In this document: in pieces, positions 1-7,171 of the stretch
How positions within the stretch are numbered: position 1 is the first letter of the stretch
How the letters are laid out: each line of letters opens with the position of its first letter
Origin: an uncultured Clostridia bacterium
GTDB lineage: Bacteria; Bacillota; Clostridia; Oscillospirales; QAKW01
Length of the DNA: 8,249 nucleotides
Assembly: GCA_944387905.1 (NCBI GenBank)
Contig: CALXGU010000063.1
Span: forward strand, 1 to 8,249
Direction: 5' to 3'
Notes under the pieces: model-generated
What the model was told of the DNA's origin: nothing
The model's database searches: none
The model's input: the letters and a program-made list of their open reading frames with translations, nothing else
Translations under genes and position numbers: made by a program

Positions 1-13
1 AAAATAAAGCAAT

Positions 14-45
14 AAGATCCGGCATGCATATGCATGCCGGATCTT
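14..45 (-). terminator. Perfect 32-nt palindrome, likely operon terminator
   Basis: Two 16-nt arms (left arm AAGATCCGGCATGCAT) are exact reverse complements with no spacer, so as RNA they would form a stem closed by a few central bases. The palindrome starts 32 nt beyond the glycosyltransferase stop codon. Read on the minus strand it is followed by ATTGCTTTATTTT, a U-rich but interrupted tail, which suits an intrinsic terminator for the seven-gene unit. The plus-strand flank is also AT-rich, so it could act in both directions. It is exceptionally symmetric for a terminator, and a protein-binding role cannot be excluded. Confidence 0.7.
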
Positions 46-77
46 TATGTTATAATAAATGGGAAAACGACATAAAC

Positions 78-1172
78 TTATTTATTCATTATATTGTCAT
101 ATACTTGCTCTATATTGCGTGTAAATGTAATACTGTCATATTTTTCTTTATAAAGCTTTCTGCCATTCTGAGCAAGAAAATCAGCCATTTCACGATCATT
201 ATACAGCTCGATTATCGCATCAGAAATCTGATCAGCATTTGAATGACTGCGAATCAAAGATGTAACTCCGTTCTGTGAAATCTCAGCGAAACCTCTGGCA
301 TCGGATGTGACAGACGGAAGCTGTGCCGACCACGCTTCAACTAAAGACTGTCCGAAGCTTTCATAGATGGAAGTTATACAGTATAGGTCCATTGCATGGT
401 ATGCTCTGGCCACATCATAAACAGTACCGGCAAAAACGCATCTTTGATATATTCCAAGCCTTTTGGCAAGAGTTTTCATTTCATTGAGCGTAGTGCCGTC
501 GCCGCAGAGCAGAAAAGCGAGCTTATCGCATTTTTCACTTGCCGATTTTGCCGCTTTAAGGAATGTGGCATGGTCTTTTTCGGGAGAAAACCTCGCAACA
601 CAGCCTACAACGTATTTGGAAGAATCGATGCCAAAGCTTTTTTTGGCATCTGTTTTTGTCTGTGAATCGGCAGGCAGCATATCGGTAACGCCGTTTAAAA
701 CAGTATATATTTTTTTTCTGTTAAATCCGAGGCTTATTAAATTATCTCTTGCCGCCTGTGACACCGCGATGGCATAGCCGCCGGTTATTCGGTAAAGAAA
801 TTTATCTAACACGCCCCTGACACCGTTGCCGCTTACAGAAAGAGTATGTTTTGTAAATACGCTTTTGCATAAGCCTTTGCTGGCAAGCCTGGCCGAGGCG
901 CTGCCGTGAGCGTGGATTATATCGCAGCCGTTGTCTTTTATGTATTTTCTGAGTTTAACGGCAGAACTGAAATCAAATGATTTATCAGCTGCAATATCCG
1001 CCTCTATCACTTTTGTGTCAAGATCTTCAAAAAGCTTTGCGGCTTTTGAGCCGCTTGGAATGAGCACGGACATGCTGTATTTGTTGCGGTCATAATTTTT
1101 TAGTATGTTTGCGACATAAGTTCCGGCGCCGCCGATGTTGCTGTCTGAGAGTATATGCAGTATCTTCAACAT
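78..1172 (-). CDS. Family 4 glycosyltransferase (GT-B fold)
   Basis: This 364-residue protein probably transfers a sugar from a nucleotide-sugar donor to an envelope glycan, lipid or polysaccharide acceptor at the cytoplasmic face of the membrane. The N-terminal Rossmann domain carries the glycine loop IGGAGTYV (residues 13-20) and HAHGSAS (87-93). The C-terminal donor-binding domain has VGCVARFSPEKDHATFLKAA (189-208) and the GT4 EX7E motif as ESFGQSLVE (271-279), followed by a conserved A-x-LPSVTSD segment. There is no signal peptide or membrane segment. The frame is open up to 1262, but I chose ATG 1172 because MLKILHILSDSNIGGAG is a canonical GT4 beginning, a GAGGTG ribosome binding site sits just before it, and the longer version would overlap the upstream gene by 83 nt. 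It is the last gene of the unit, 7 nt after the preceding stop. The donor, acceptor and linkage cannot be read from the sequence. Confidence 0.88.
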   Translation of the reverse strand: MLKILHILSDSNIGGAGTYVANILKNYDRNKYSMSVLIPSGSKAAKLFEDLDTKVIEADIAADKSFDFSSAVKLRKYIKDNGCDIIHAHGSASARLASKGLCKSVFTKHTLSVSGNGVRGVLDKFLYRITGGYAIAVSQAARDNLISLGFNRKKIYTVLNGVTDMLPADSQTKTDAKKSFGIDSSKYVVGCVARFSPEKDHATFLKAAKSASEKCDKLAFLLCGDGTTLNEMKTLAKRLGIYQRCVFAGTVYDVARAYHAMDLYCITSIYESFGQSLVEAWSAQLPSVTSDARGFAEISQNGVTSLIRSHSNADQISDAIIELYNDREMADFLAQNGRKLYKEKYDSITFTRNIEQVYDNIMNK

Positions 1173-1175
1173 TTT

Positions 1176-1181
1176 CACCTC
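1176..1181 (-). promoter_or_regulatory. Ribosome binding site fixing the glycosyltransferase start
   Basis: GAGGTG on the minus strand overlaps the TGA stop (1182-1180) of the upstream membrane-protein gene and lies 3 nt before ATG 1172. It supports ATG 1172 over the open-frame ATG at 1262 and implies stop/start translational coupling. Confidence 0.75.
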
Positions 1182-1995
1182 AATCAAACTGACGGTCATA
1201 CGGAAGTTCTTCTTTATACTTATAGAGCATACGCACCGCCAAAGCCGCAAGAACAGTAACAAGTATGCATACTATACTTATAGCTATCGGACTTATCTTT
1301 GAAATCGCGAACAGTACGACTGATATAACAAGTATTTCACATGCATTTGTTATTATGTACATCAAAACTGTAGAACTTTTTTTGTACGGAAGCTTTGAAT
1401 GTTGATCCATAAAATAAGCTATGACCATTGTAAGTACGGCATATACCGCAAAGACTACTGCTATAAATATATGTGAAAAAAACGGAGTAAATACCGAGAT
1501 GCCCGTTCCGTCGTCAAACATAAGAGCCTGTCCCTCTGAAATGCCAACAAAGCCTTGCGTACAAGCAGTAATAAGAATATAAATAAACATAAACAGACAG
1601 TAAAAGCCGTAAATAACAGTTGCTGTAATACCATAACCGGCCATAAAAGACATACCTGAATCATTTTTATCTTTATTGAAATATGCGGCGTTTACAATGA
1701 AATACCGCATAAGTCCAACAATAAAGAAGAAAATAATTGCAACGGATATTTTATATACGCTCTCGTCCATCATAGCAGTCATGTATACAGTTGAGTTTTC
1801 GGAAAAAGCGAACATCAGTACCAAAAACATGCAAATCATTACTGCCGCAAAGCATACAAAACCAATGGCAATATGTGAAGGTCTGAACTTCAGACCTGCG
1901 CGTCGGAAAAATAATTTAAAAGCAGCAATCGTTCCTACAGTCACCAGAACTGATAAAGCATAACAGAGAAGTGCATTAATTATCAAATAACTCAC
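1180..1995 (-). CDS. Polytopic membrane protein, possible degenerate YhfC-like family
   Basis: The product is 271 residues with about seven hydrophobic segments (roughly 7-29, 41-65, 84-104, 118-143, 168-195, 207-232, 234-255) and a charged C-terminal tail; I cannot assign a function. The pattern GLMRYFIV (94-101), a hydrophilic loop, then MAGYGITATVIYG (118-130) resembles the EExGRY...GxGHGxxE layout I associate with YhfC-type putative intramembrane proteases. The expected glutamates and histidine appear replaced (V/G at 93-94, I at 123, V at 127), so peptidase activity is doubtful. The same layout occurs in the preceding gene, suggesting tandem duplication. The start is GTG 1995, overlapping the preceding gene by 20 nt with no clear ribosome binding site. 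TTG 1986, preceded by GGTGAG at a short distance, is an alternative. The gene is real by its length, its coding-like composition and its place in a closely packed run. The family suggestion is inference from remembered motifs. Confidence 0.75.
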   Translation of the reverse strand: MSYLIINALLCYALSVLVTVGTIAAFKLFFRRAGLKFRPSHIAIGFVCFAAVMICMFLVLMFAFSENSTVYMTAMMDESVYKISVAIIFFFIVGLMRYFIVNAAYFNKDKNDSGMSFMAGYGITATVIYGFYCLFMFIYILITACTQGFVGISEGQALMFDDGTGISVFTPFFSHIFIAVVFAVYAVLTMVIAYFMDQHSKLPYKKSSTVLMYIITNACEILVISVVLFAISKISPIAISIVCILVTVLAALAVRMLYKYKEELPYDRQFD

Positions 1996-2704
1996 CCACT
2001 ATATTAATTTTTTTACGTTTTTTAAATATGAAGACTCCGCTCAGTATAAAAGAAGCGATAAAGAATGTGGCAGAAACAAGATACAGCAATATAGTGGATT
2101 TGCTTACAATTATCGCGAATACCCAGTATAAATAGTATATTGAGGAAAGGGCATAAGCCGGAGCAGAATTTTTATAATCTTTTAAAATCACTTGACATGA
2201 AGCGGACAGTACAAGGTACATTATTCCCGTAATGCAGACTATTCCGCCGGAATACAGAGCATATGCCGCGTCCAGTTCATAGCCTTTCATTATGTTCAGC
2301 ATAATATAAATACAGATATTCTGTGCAATGATCACACCGGCGGTAAACCCTATGCCTGACATACGAAAATTTGTATCTCTGTTCTGAAAGTTTCGTATGG
2401 TCATGATCTTTAAAGACTCGCAGGCAAAGAACAATATAGCAAGCATAATAATAATTATTGTGCCTGATATTATCATGCCTGAGTTGACGTCATCAAACTT
2501 TAATGAAGATAAAAATAGAGAATTGACCAGCATAAAACCGATAAAGACAGCTACAATACTTCCCATAAAGGATAAAAAGCCGTATATAATTGATTCAAAT
2601 GCAATTTCTTTTTTTCTTTTAGAAAATAGGAAAGAAATAAAAATTATGACCGGCAGCAAAAGACCGAATACAAATGTCAAAAGGGCTGTAAAATTAAATC
2701 CCAT
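1976..2704 (-). CDS. Polytopic membrane protein, paralogue-like partner of the next gene
   Basis: The product is 242 residues with about seven predicted membrane segments (near 6-28, 38-60, 77-97, 115-138, 149-172, 182-200, 204-227), a basic loop KRKKE after the first and a basic KKRKK stretch after the last; function not recognised. ACESLKIMTIR (94-104), a polar loop, then MSGIGFTAGVI (115-125) parallels GLMRYFIV...MAGYGITATVI in the downstream neighbour, and both have a YK-x-S motif before the last two helices. Compared with the YhfC-like EExGR/GHGxxE pattern, one glutamate (E96) remains, but the histidine position is F120 and the later glutamate position is V124. ATG 2704 lies 4 nt after the folD stop with GGAG 11 nt upstream, which supports the start and operon membership. 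An inactive protease-like scaffold, a transporter subunit or an accessory envelope protein are all possible. Confidence 0.77.
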   Translation of the reverse strand: MGFNFTALLTFVFGLLLPVIIFISFLFSKRKKEIAFESIIYGFLSFMGSIVAVFIGFMLVNSLFLSSLKFDDVNSGMIISGTIIIIMLAILFFACESLKIMTIRNFQNRDTNFRMSGIGFTAGVIIAQNICIYIMLNIMKGYELDAAYALYSGGIVCITGIMYLVLSASCQVILKDYKNSAPAYALSSIYYLYWVFAIIVSKSTILLYLVSATFFIASFILSGVFIFKKRKKINIVGELFDN

Positions 2705-2708
2705 GATT

Positions 2709-3569
2709 TTAATTTCTCCGTTTCAATTTAAGTTCTGCAGATGTCAGTGTATTTTGCATAAGCATAGCAATAGTCATAGGACCGACACCGCCGGGAACAG
2801 GGGTTATAAATGATGCGATTTTTTGAGCTTCGGTAAAGTCGATATCACCGCAAAGCTTGCCGTCCGGCTTTCTATTTATGCCTACATCTATCACGACCGC
2901 TCCGGGTTTTATCATATCAGCGGTAATAAAACAGGGTCTGCCCACAGCGGACACAAGAACATCTGCACGCCGTGTCACAGCCGGCAGATCAGCTGTTTTG
3001 GAATGGCAGATTGTCACAGTTGCGTTTTCATGCAGTAAAAGCATAGCCATCGGTTTTCCTACTATATTGCTGCGGCCTACTACAACGCACTCTTTGCCGC
3101 TCACGTCGATCTTATAGTACCTGAGCAGCTCCATTACCCCGGCGGGTGTACACGGCAGAAAGTTATACTCTCCAAGCATTATTCTGCCCACATTTACGAA
3201 ATTAAACGCGTCCACGTCCTTTTCAGGTAAAATAGCTTCTGTTACTGCCTGCGGATCGATTTGCTTGGGCAGCGGCATTTGAACAAGAATACCGTCTATG
3301 CTGTCATTCTTGTTCAATGCGTCTATAAGTTCCAACAGCTGATCCTGAGTAGTGTCCGCAGGCAGTTCATAGCTTTCCGAATAAAATCCGCAGTATTCGC
3401 ATGCCTGCTTTTTATTTCGTACATATATTTGGGATGCGCTGTCGCTGCCTACGAGTATAACAGCAAGTCCGGGCACCAAGCCGCTTTTTTCTTTCAGCTG
3501 TGCGGTGCGGGCTTTTATTTTGTCTTTTATAAAGACAGATACTTCTTTTCCATCAATTATTTGTGCCAT
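2709..3569 (-). CDS. folD: Bifunctional methylenetetrahydrofolate dehydrogenase/cyclohydrolase FolD
   Basis: FolD is a cytosolic enzyme that oxidises 5,10-methylene-THF with NAD(P)+ and hydrolyses the methenyl product to 10-formyl-THF, supplying one-carbon units for purines and formyl-Met. The 286-residue length is normal. Visible motifs are YVRNKKQACEYCGF (49-62) with the cyclohydrolase tyrosine and lysine (Y49, K53), DGILVQMPLP (92-101), PEKDVDAFN (115-123), the dinucleotide-binding loop GRSNIVGKP (165-173), GDID (241-244) and ITPVPGGVGPMTIAML (255-270). The usual DGFHP is DAFNF here, a small deviation close to the substrate site. ATG 3569 is preceded by AAAGGAG at 9 nt and lies inside the lgt coding end (17-nt overlap). 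This leaves no room for a promoter or riboswitch of its own at this junction, so folD expression probably depends on the upstream promoter. Confidence 0.97.
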   Translation of the reverse strand: MAQIIDGKEVSVFIKDKIKARTAQLKEKSGLVPGLAVILVGSDSASQIYVRNKKQACEYCGFYSESYELPADTTQDQLLELIDALNKNDSIDGILVQMPLPKQIDPQAVTEAILPEKDVDAFNFVNVGRIMLGEYNFLPCTPAGVMELLRYYKIDVSGKECVVVGRSNIVGKPMAMLLLHENATVTICHSKTADLPAVTRRADVLVSAVGRPCFITADMIKPGAVVIDVGINRKPDGKLCGDIDFTEAQKIASFITPVPGGVGPMTIAMLMQNTLTSAELKLKRRN

Positions 3570-4596
3570 TTATATTTTCTCCTTTTGCGCTGTCATCAGT
3601 GCTTTCGCCGTCATCTGTACGGATACTGTCATCGGCGTTTTCGCTGTAATCTGTAAGGGCGCTGTCATCAGTGCTTTCGCCGTCATCTTGGCTGTCATCC
3701 GATTTAATTGCGTCACCGCTTGCGGATTTAAATTGTTTTTGATATTCCATTTCCTGTTTCTGCTCTTTTGACAGCGTAGTAGATACTATATAGCCTTTGC
3801 TCTTTCTGCGAAGAATTATAATTGCGACTGTAGCAGCAACAAAAAGCAGAAAAGCAAGTATCATCATAATCCGCACACCGAAAAGGTGAAGATTATATTC
3901 TGGATCTCTCAGAGGCTCCATAAGTCCTCTTCCCAGACCGTACCATGCGGTATACCATAAAAATACTTCACCTTTAAATTTGCGCAGATCAAGGTATCCG
4001 TAAATAAGAATAAGACCGATTATATTCCAGAGACATTCGTATAGGAACAGCGGATGCACCAATTCACTCGCACCCTCGCCGTAATAGCCGATACCCATTG
4101 CCCACGGCAGATCTGTACTTACACCGTATACCTCTATATTCACAAAATTTCCCCAGCGGCCGATTATCTGACCGATAAGCAGGCCTATTGCCATAATATC
4201 CAGCATTGACCGCCAGTCACATTTTTTTATTTTGCAGATGACAAATACGCTTATCGCCGCAAAAATAACACCGCCGTAAATAGCAAGACCGCCGTTCCAA
4301 ACAGCTATGACGTCATAAAAAGAATGAAAGCTGTCCAGATCGCCCAGAACATATGTAAGCCGTGCGCCTATAAACGCAACGGGTATAGTATACAGAAGAC
4401 AGTCAAGAAAATCGTCGCTTGAGATATCAAATCTTTTTCTGAGTCTGTCACATACAAAGAATGCGATCAGTATACCTATAACAATGATTATAGCGTACCA
4501 TTGTATTGAAATATTATCCGTTATCTGAAAGGCAGTCGGATTCATTTTGATCTGGCCTATACCCAGATTAGGGAAAGATACCGCATCGTAATTCAT
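3553..4596 (-). CDS. lgt: Prolipoprotein diacylglyceryl transferase Lgt with acidic repeat tail
   Basis: Lgt is a membrane enzyme that moves diacylglyceryl from phosphatidylglycerol to the lipobox cysteine of prolipoproteins, the first step of lipoprotein maturation. Residues 1-270 hold the seven-helix core: SFPNLGIG (7-14), WNGGLAIYGG (100-109), the signature GRWGNFVNIEVYG (146-158, with the essential arginine R147), HPLFLYE (181-187) and GLGRGLMEPLRDPEYN (220-235). At the position of E. coli His103 there is Y107; to my recollection clostridial Lgts often have this. Residues 271-347 form a hydrophilic, strongly acidic tail that is not needed in typical Lgt (about 260-290 residues). It contains three 12-residue repeats (303-338). 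ATG 4596 follows the preceding stop by 3 nt with AAGGGAG overlapping the end of the upstream gene. The shorter start at M18 would remove the N-terminal segment typical of clostridial Lgt. Confidence 0.95.
   Translation of the reverse strand: MNYDAVSFPNLGIGQIKMNPTAFQITDNISIQWYAIIIVIGILIAFFVCDRLRKRFDISSDDFLDCLLYTIPVAFIGARLTYVLGDLDSFHSFYDVIAVWNGGLAIYGGVIFAAISVFVICKIKKCDWRSMLDIMAIGLLIGQIIGRWGNFVNIEVYGVSTDLPWAMGIGYYGEGASELVHPLFLYECLWNIIGLILIYGYLDLRKFKGEVFLWYTAWYGLGRGLMEPLRDPEYNLHLFGVRIMMILAFLLFVAATVAIIILRRKSKGYIVSTTLSKEQKQEMEYQKQFKSASGDAIKSDDSQDDGESTDDSALTDYSENADDSIRTDDGESTDDSAKGENINGTNN
3583..3690 (-). repeat. Three in-frame 36-bp tandem repeats in the lgt tail
   Basis: The units encode QDDGESTDDSAL, TDYSENADDSIR and TDDGESTDDSAK (Lgt residues 303-338). 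The first and third share an identical 30-bp stretch (3659-3688 and 3587-3616, exactly 72 bp apart), while the middle unit is diverged. The near identity of the outer units at DNA level suggests recent duplication or gene conversion. The array is wholly coding and in phase with lgt. Confidence 0.9.
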
Positions 4597-4599
4597 ATT

Positions 4600-5868
4600 T
4601 TATTCTCCCTTAATAACGGAAATGGAAATGTCAAGCGGCAAAAACAGCTTTTCAGCACGAGCCAAAATATCGTCAGCCGTTATATTCGCAAGTATCTGAG
4701 CTCTGTCAAACGGTTCGCGGTTTGAAAACTCTGAAGCGATAAGCATTGAAGATATCTGAGCTACGTTGTCGCAAGAGCCGATAAGTTCTCCGTAAAGTGT
4801 ATTGCGAGCCTGGATAAACCGCTGATTTGATACGCCGTCCTTTAAAAACTTTGAAATTTCAAGCTTTACTCTATCAAGCACATCATGCGGTTTATCGCTT
4901 TCTCCTGCGAGCAGACAAAAAGCAAATGTGTCGGACATTTCATATTCAGTGTCAAACTCAGAGTTTATAAGTCCTTTGTCATAAAGCTCTTTATAGAAAG
5001 GAGTAGACGGTCCGAAAAGAATTTCCATCAGCATTTCGGTTTCAGTCTCTTTTTTGGCAAGCAAATCTCCTGACAGCTCTGTATCGTTGTCTTTGATTCC
5101 TATATAGAATATCGGTCTGGAAACCGGCATGATTTTTTCACTGTACGGACGTATAACGCCCTGAGGTTCCCTGTCGATTTTCTGATTAATCTCATTTACT
5201 GAGCTTTTACTGAAGTATTTATCGCAAAGTGAGATGACTTTATTCTCGTCAACATCTCCTACTACTGACAGAACCATGTTCGACGGATGATAAAAAGTGT
5301 TGTAGCAAGACATAAGTGTATCGACAGTTATCGGCGCGATATCCTCAACAGAGCCGGCAATATCATACTTTACCGGATGCGTGCCGTACAGATTGCCTAT
5401 AAGCCCGAAATAGCCCTGCCATGACGGTTCGTCATCATACATTTTAATTTCCTGCCCGATAATTCCTTTTTCCTTTTCTACGTTTTCGTCCGTCAAATAC
5501 GGATTTGAAACAAAAGAAAGAAGTATAGACAGATTTTCTTCGAATTTATCGGTACAGATAAAATAATATGCGGTTTTATCATTAGAAGTATAGGCATTGG
5601 CCTTGGCGCCTGTTTTGGCGTAAAAATCGAAAGCGTTTCCGTTTTTACCTTCAAACAGCTTATGCTCAAGGAAGTGTGCAGTTCCGTTAGGAACGGTGAT
5701 GAATTTGCCGTTGTATTCAAACTCACGGTTTATAGACCCGAATTTTGCGGCAAGCATAGCGGTTTTCCTGCTTTTGCCCGGTTTTTTCACTATATCTATG
5801 GTAAGGCCTGACGGATGCACGGTACGCAGACAGGTCTCGCCTGTAATTTTATTATATTTAGTCAGCAT
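4600..5868 (-). CDS. ymfH: M16 zinc peptidase, catalytic subunit (YmfH-like)
   Basis: This 422-residue M16 (insulinase/pitrilysin family) protein carries the inverted zinc motif HFLEH (65-69) in GTAHFLEHKLFEG. A matching downstream helix EKEKGIIGQEIKMYDDEP (131-148) supplies the probable third ligand E140. A second M16 lobe follows from about residue 215; its R/Y substrate-binding element is weak (TPFYKELYDKGLINSEFDTEY, about 300-320). No signal peptide is visible, so it is probably cytosolic. Size, active motif and pairing with a non-catalytic M16 gene match Bacillus subtilis YmfH, which together with YmfF and YmfI is linked to maturation of EF-P carrying 5-aminopentanol; some databases write YfmF/YfmH. 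That role is inherited by homology only; no ymfI-like reductase or efp gene is in the window. ATG 5868 lies inside the end of ymfF (11-nt overlap), after GGAGGT with 7-nt spacing, indicating coupled translation. Confidence 0.9.
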   Translation of the reverse strand: MLTKYNKITGETCLRTVHPSGLTIDIVKKPGKSRKTAMLAAKFGSINREFEYNGKFITVPNGTAHFLEHKLFEGKNGNAFDFYAKTGAKANAYTSNDKTAYYFICTDKFEENLSILLSFVSNPYLTDENVEKEKGIIGQEIKMYDDEPSWQGYFGLIGNLYGTHPVKYDIAGSVEDIAPITVDTLMSCYNTFYHPSNMVLSVVGDVDENKVISLCDKYFSKSSVNEINQKIDREPQGVIRPYSEKIMPVSRPIFYIGIKDNDTELSGDLLAKKETETEMLMEILFGPSTPFYKELYDKGLINSEFDTEYEMSDTFAFCLLAGESDKPHDVLDRVKLEISKFLKDGVSNQRFIQARNTLYGELIGSCDNVAQISSMLIASEFSNREPFDRAQILANITADDILARAEKLFLPLDISISVIKGE

Positions 5869-7135
5869 TTTTTTTACCTCCGACGCCTTTCAGTATATAA
5901 ACCGTATCAAGCTTGATATCTTTTGCGACGGCGATCACTCTGTCAAATGTCACACTGTTGATCCGGTCTATTTGCTGCCGCGGTGTAAGCTTGTGGCCTG
6001 CAAGACAGGCGGCTGTATGCATTGAGGACATAGCGGCAAGCGAGTCTTCGGCCTGGATATAGGAGTCGATCAGATAAGCGCGGGCGTTGTCGAACTCCTC
6101 CTGAGTAAACTCACCGTTTTTCATGCACTCAAGCTGATTGAGTATTTCTTTCAGAGCCTTGTCGGTATTTTCCGTCTCTACGCCGCTGTAGACGAACATG
6201 ACGTTTTTCAGGCAGTCGCAGGCGCTTGAGCAGTAATAGCAGAGGGATAGCTTTTCGCGTACGTTCATAAACAGCTTTGATGTTGGGCTGGATCCGAAAA
6301 TGACGTTGAACATTTTAGCGGCAAAAAGATCTTTCTGAGCGGTGTCACCGAGTCTGAAACCAAGGTTCAGCTTGCTCTGAGCGACATTCATATCTTCGGT
6401 TATATTTTTAACTTGTGCCACACTGTTGTTAACAGCCGTGACCGGAAGTTTTCTTTCCGTATTGCCCAAAGCGTCTGTAATAGGCTTAAGCAGCGTATCA
6501 GTATCGCGTTTTACGCCGGCATAACTGATAAAAACGGCGGCGGATGACAGCAGCTTATTATAGAACTCATAGAGAGAAACCGGCGTTATCGAGTCCAGTC
6601 TGTCAATATTACCGTATTCATATACACCGTAATTTTCGTTTTCAAACATTGCCTGTTTGCATTTTTCCAGAGAATAGACTCTTTTATCGTTTATAAGAGC
6701 GGATATTTTGTCTTTAAGATTTTGCTTTTCCTGACTGACAAACGCCGTATCAAATGCGCCGTTATCGGCGATCGGTTCAAAAATAACGGCATAAAGAAGG
6801 TCTGTGAGATTTTGTGCCGTAGGCTCATTATCGATTGCGTATTTATCGCTTAAAAAGCGTACCGAAAATGACAAGAGCTGGAGTTCTCCCGCTTTTGATG
6901 TTGAAATATTGAGAGCTGCTCCGTAATTTTGTTCAAGATACGACTCTATTTTATCCATATGTCCGAATTTTTTGTTTCCGCGTTTCAAAACGGTGCTCAG
7001 CAGTGCGATTTCTGTTGCGGTGTTTTTATCAAGCGGCATAATGAAATCGACTGAGATATAGTCGGTTTTAAAATTATCCGAGAATATATCAGAGCGCACA
7101 ATTCCCGTTTTTGTGATATTAGTTGAGTATTGCAT
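5858..7135 (-). CDS. ymfF: Non-catalytic M16 family protein (YmfF-like)
   Basis: The product is 425 residues with two M16 lobes. Where the partner has HFLEH, this protein has LLSTVLKRG (45-53), and the later glutamate helix reads SQEKQNLKDKI (134-144). The zinc ligands are therefore absent and it should not be a peptidase alone. Its C-terminal lobe keeps the arginine/tyrosine element FMNVREKLSLCYYCSS (around 285-300) that binds substrate in M16B heterodimers. The likely arrangement is a heterodimer with the next gene product: one subunit supplies zinc, this one supplies substrate contacts. Length and order match B. subtilis YmfF-YmfH, connected to EF-P modification. ATG 7135 has GCGAGGTG a few bases upstream and lies about 28 nt from the predicted transcription start, making it the first gene of the unit. 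Confidence 0.87.
   Translation of the reverse strand: MQYSTNITKTGIVRSDIFSDNFKTDYISVDFIMPLDKNTATEIALLSTVLKRGNKKFGHMDKIESYLEQNYGAALNISTSKAGELQLLSFSVRFLSDKYAIDNEPTAQNLTDLLYAVIFEPIADNGAFDTAFVSQEKQNLKDKISALINDKRVYSLEKCKQAMFENENYGVYEYGNIDRLDSITPVSLYEFYNKLLSSAAVFISYAGVKRDTDTLLKPITDALGNTERKLPVTAVNNSVAQVKNITEDMNVAQSKLNLGFRLGDTAQKDLFAAKMFNVIFGSSPTSKLFMNVREKLSLCYYCSSACDCLKNVMFVYSGVETENTDKALKEILNQLECMKNGEFTQEEFDNARAYLIDSYIQAEDSLAAMSSMHTAACLAGHKLTPRQQIDRINSVTFDRVIAVAKDIKLDTVYILKGVGGKKNAD
5868..5881 (-). promoter_or_regulatory. GGAGGT plus A8 run at the ymfF/ymfH overlap
   Basis: On the minus strand GGAGGT (5881-5876) is followed by eight adenines (5875-5868), the last of which is the A of the ymfH ATG. 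The site lies within the last codons of ymfF (GGA GGT AAA AAA AAT). Its ordinary function is to start ymfH translation with ideal spacing. The homopolymer could also permit slippage, and losing one A would join the two frames. Confidence 0.7.
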
Positions 7136-7171
7136 TTGACACCTCGCAAATTCTCTATATTAATACTAATT

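Noticed and set aside
24..242. Plus-strand open frame starting inside the palindrome
   Set aside because: It begins in the terminator hairpin and runs antisense to the 3' end of the glycosyltransferase, with low-complexity content.
1173..1262. Extended start of the glycosyltransferase at 1262
   Set aside because: The extra 30 residues overlap the upstream gene by 83 nt, do not resemble a GT4 N-terminus, and a good ribosome binding site precedes ATG 1172.
3553..3600. A folate or other riboswitch ahead of folD
   Set aside because: folD starts inside the lgt coding sequence, leaving no untranslated leader.
3583..3690. Direct repeats as a possible CRISPR or regulatory iteron array
   Set aside because: The repeats are contiguous 36-bp units in phase with lgt and encode a coherent acidic peptide; there are no unique spacers.
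3505..3771. Plus-strand open frame of 88 codons with repeated AVISAFAVI-like text
   Set aside because: It is the antisense reading of the lgt repeat tail, with no ribosome binding site or independent support.
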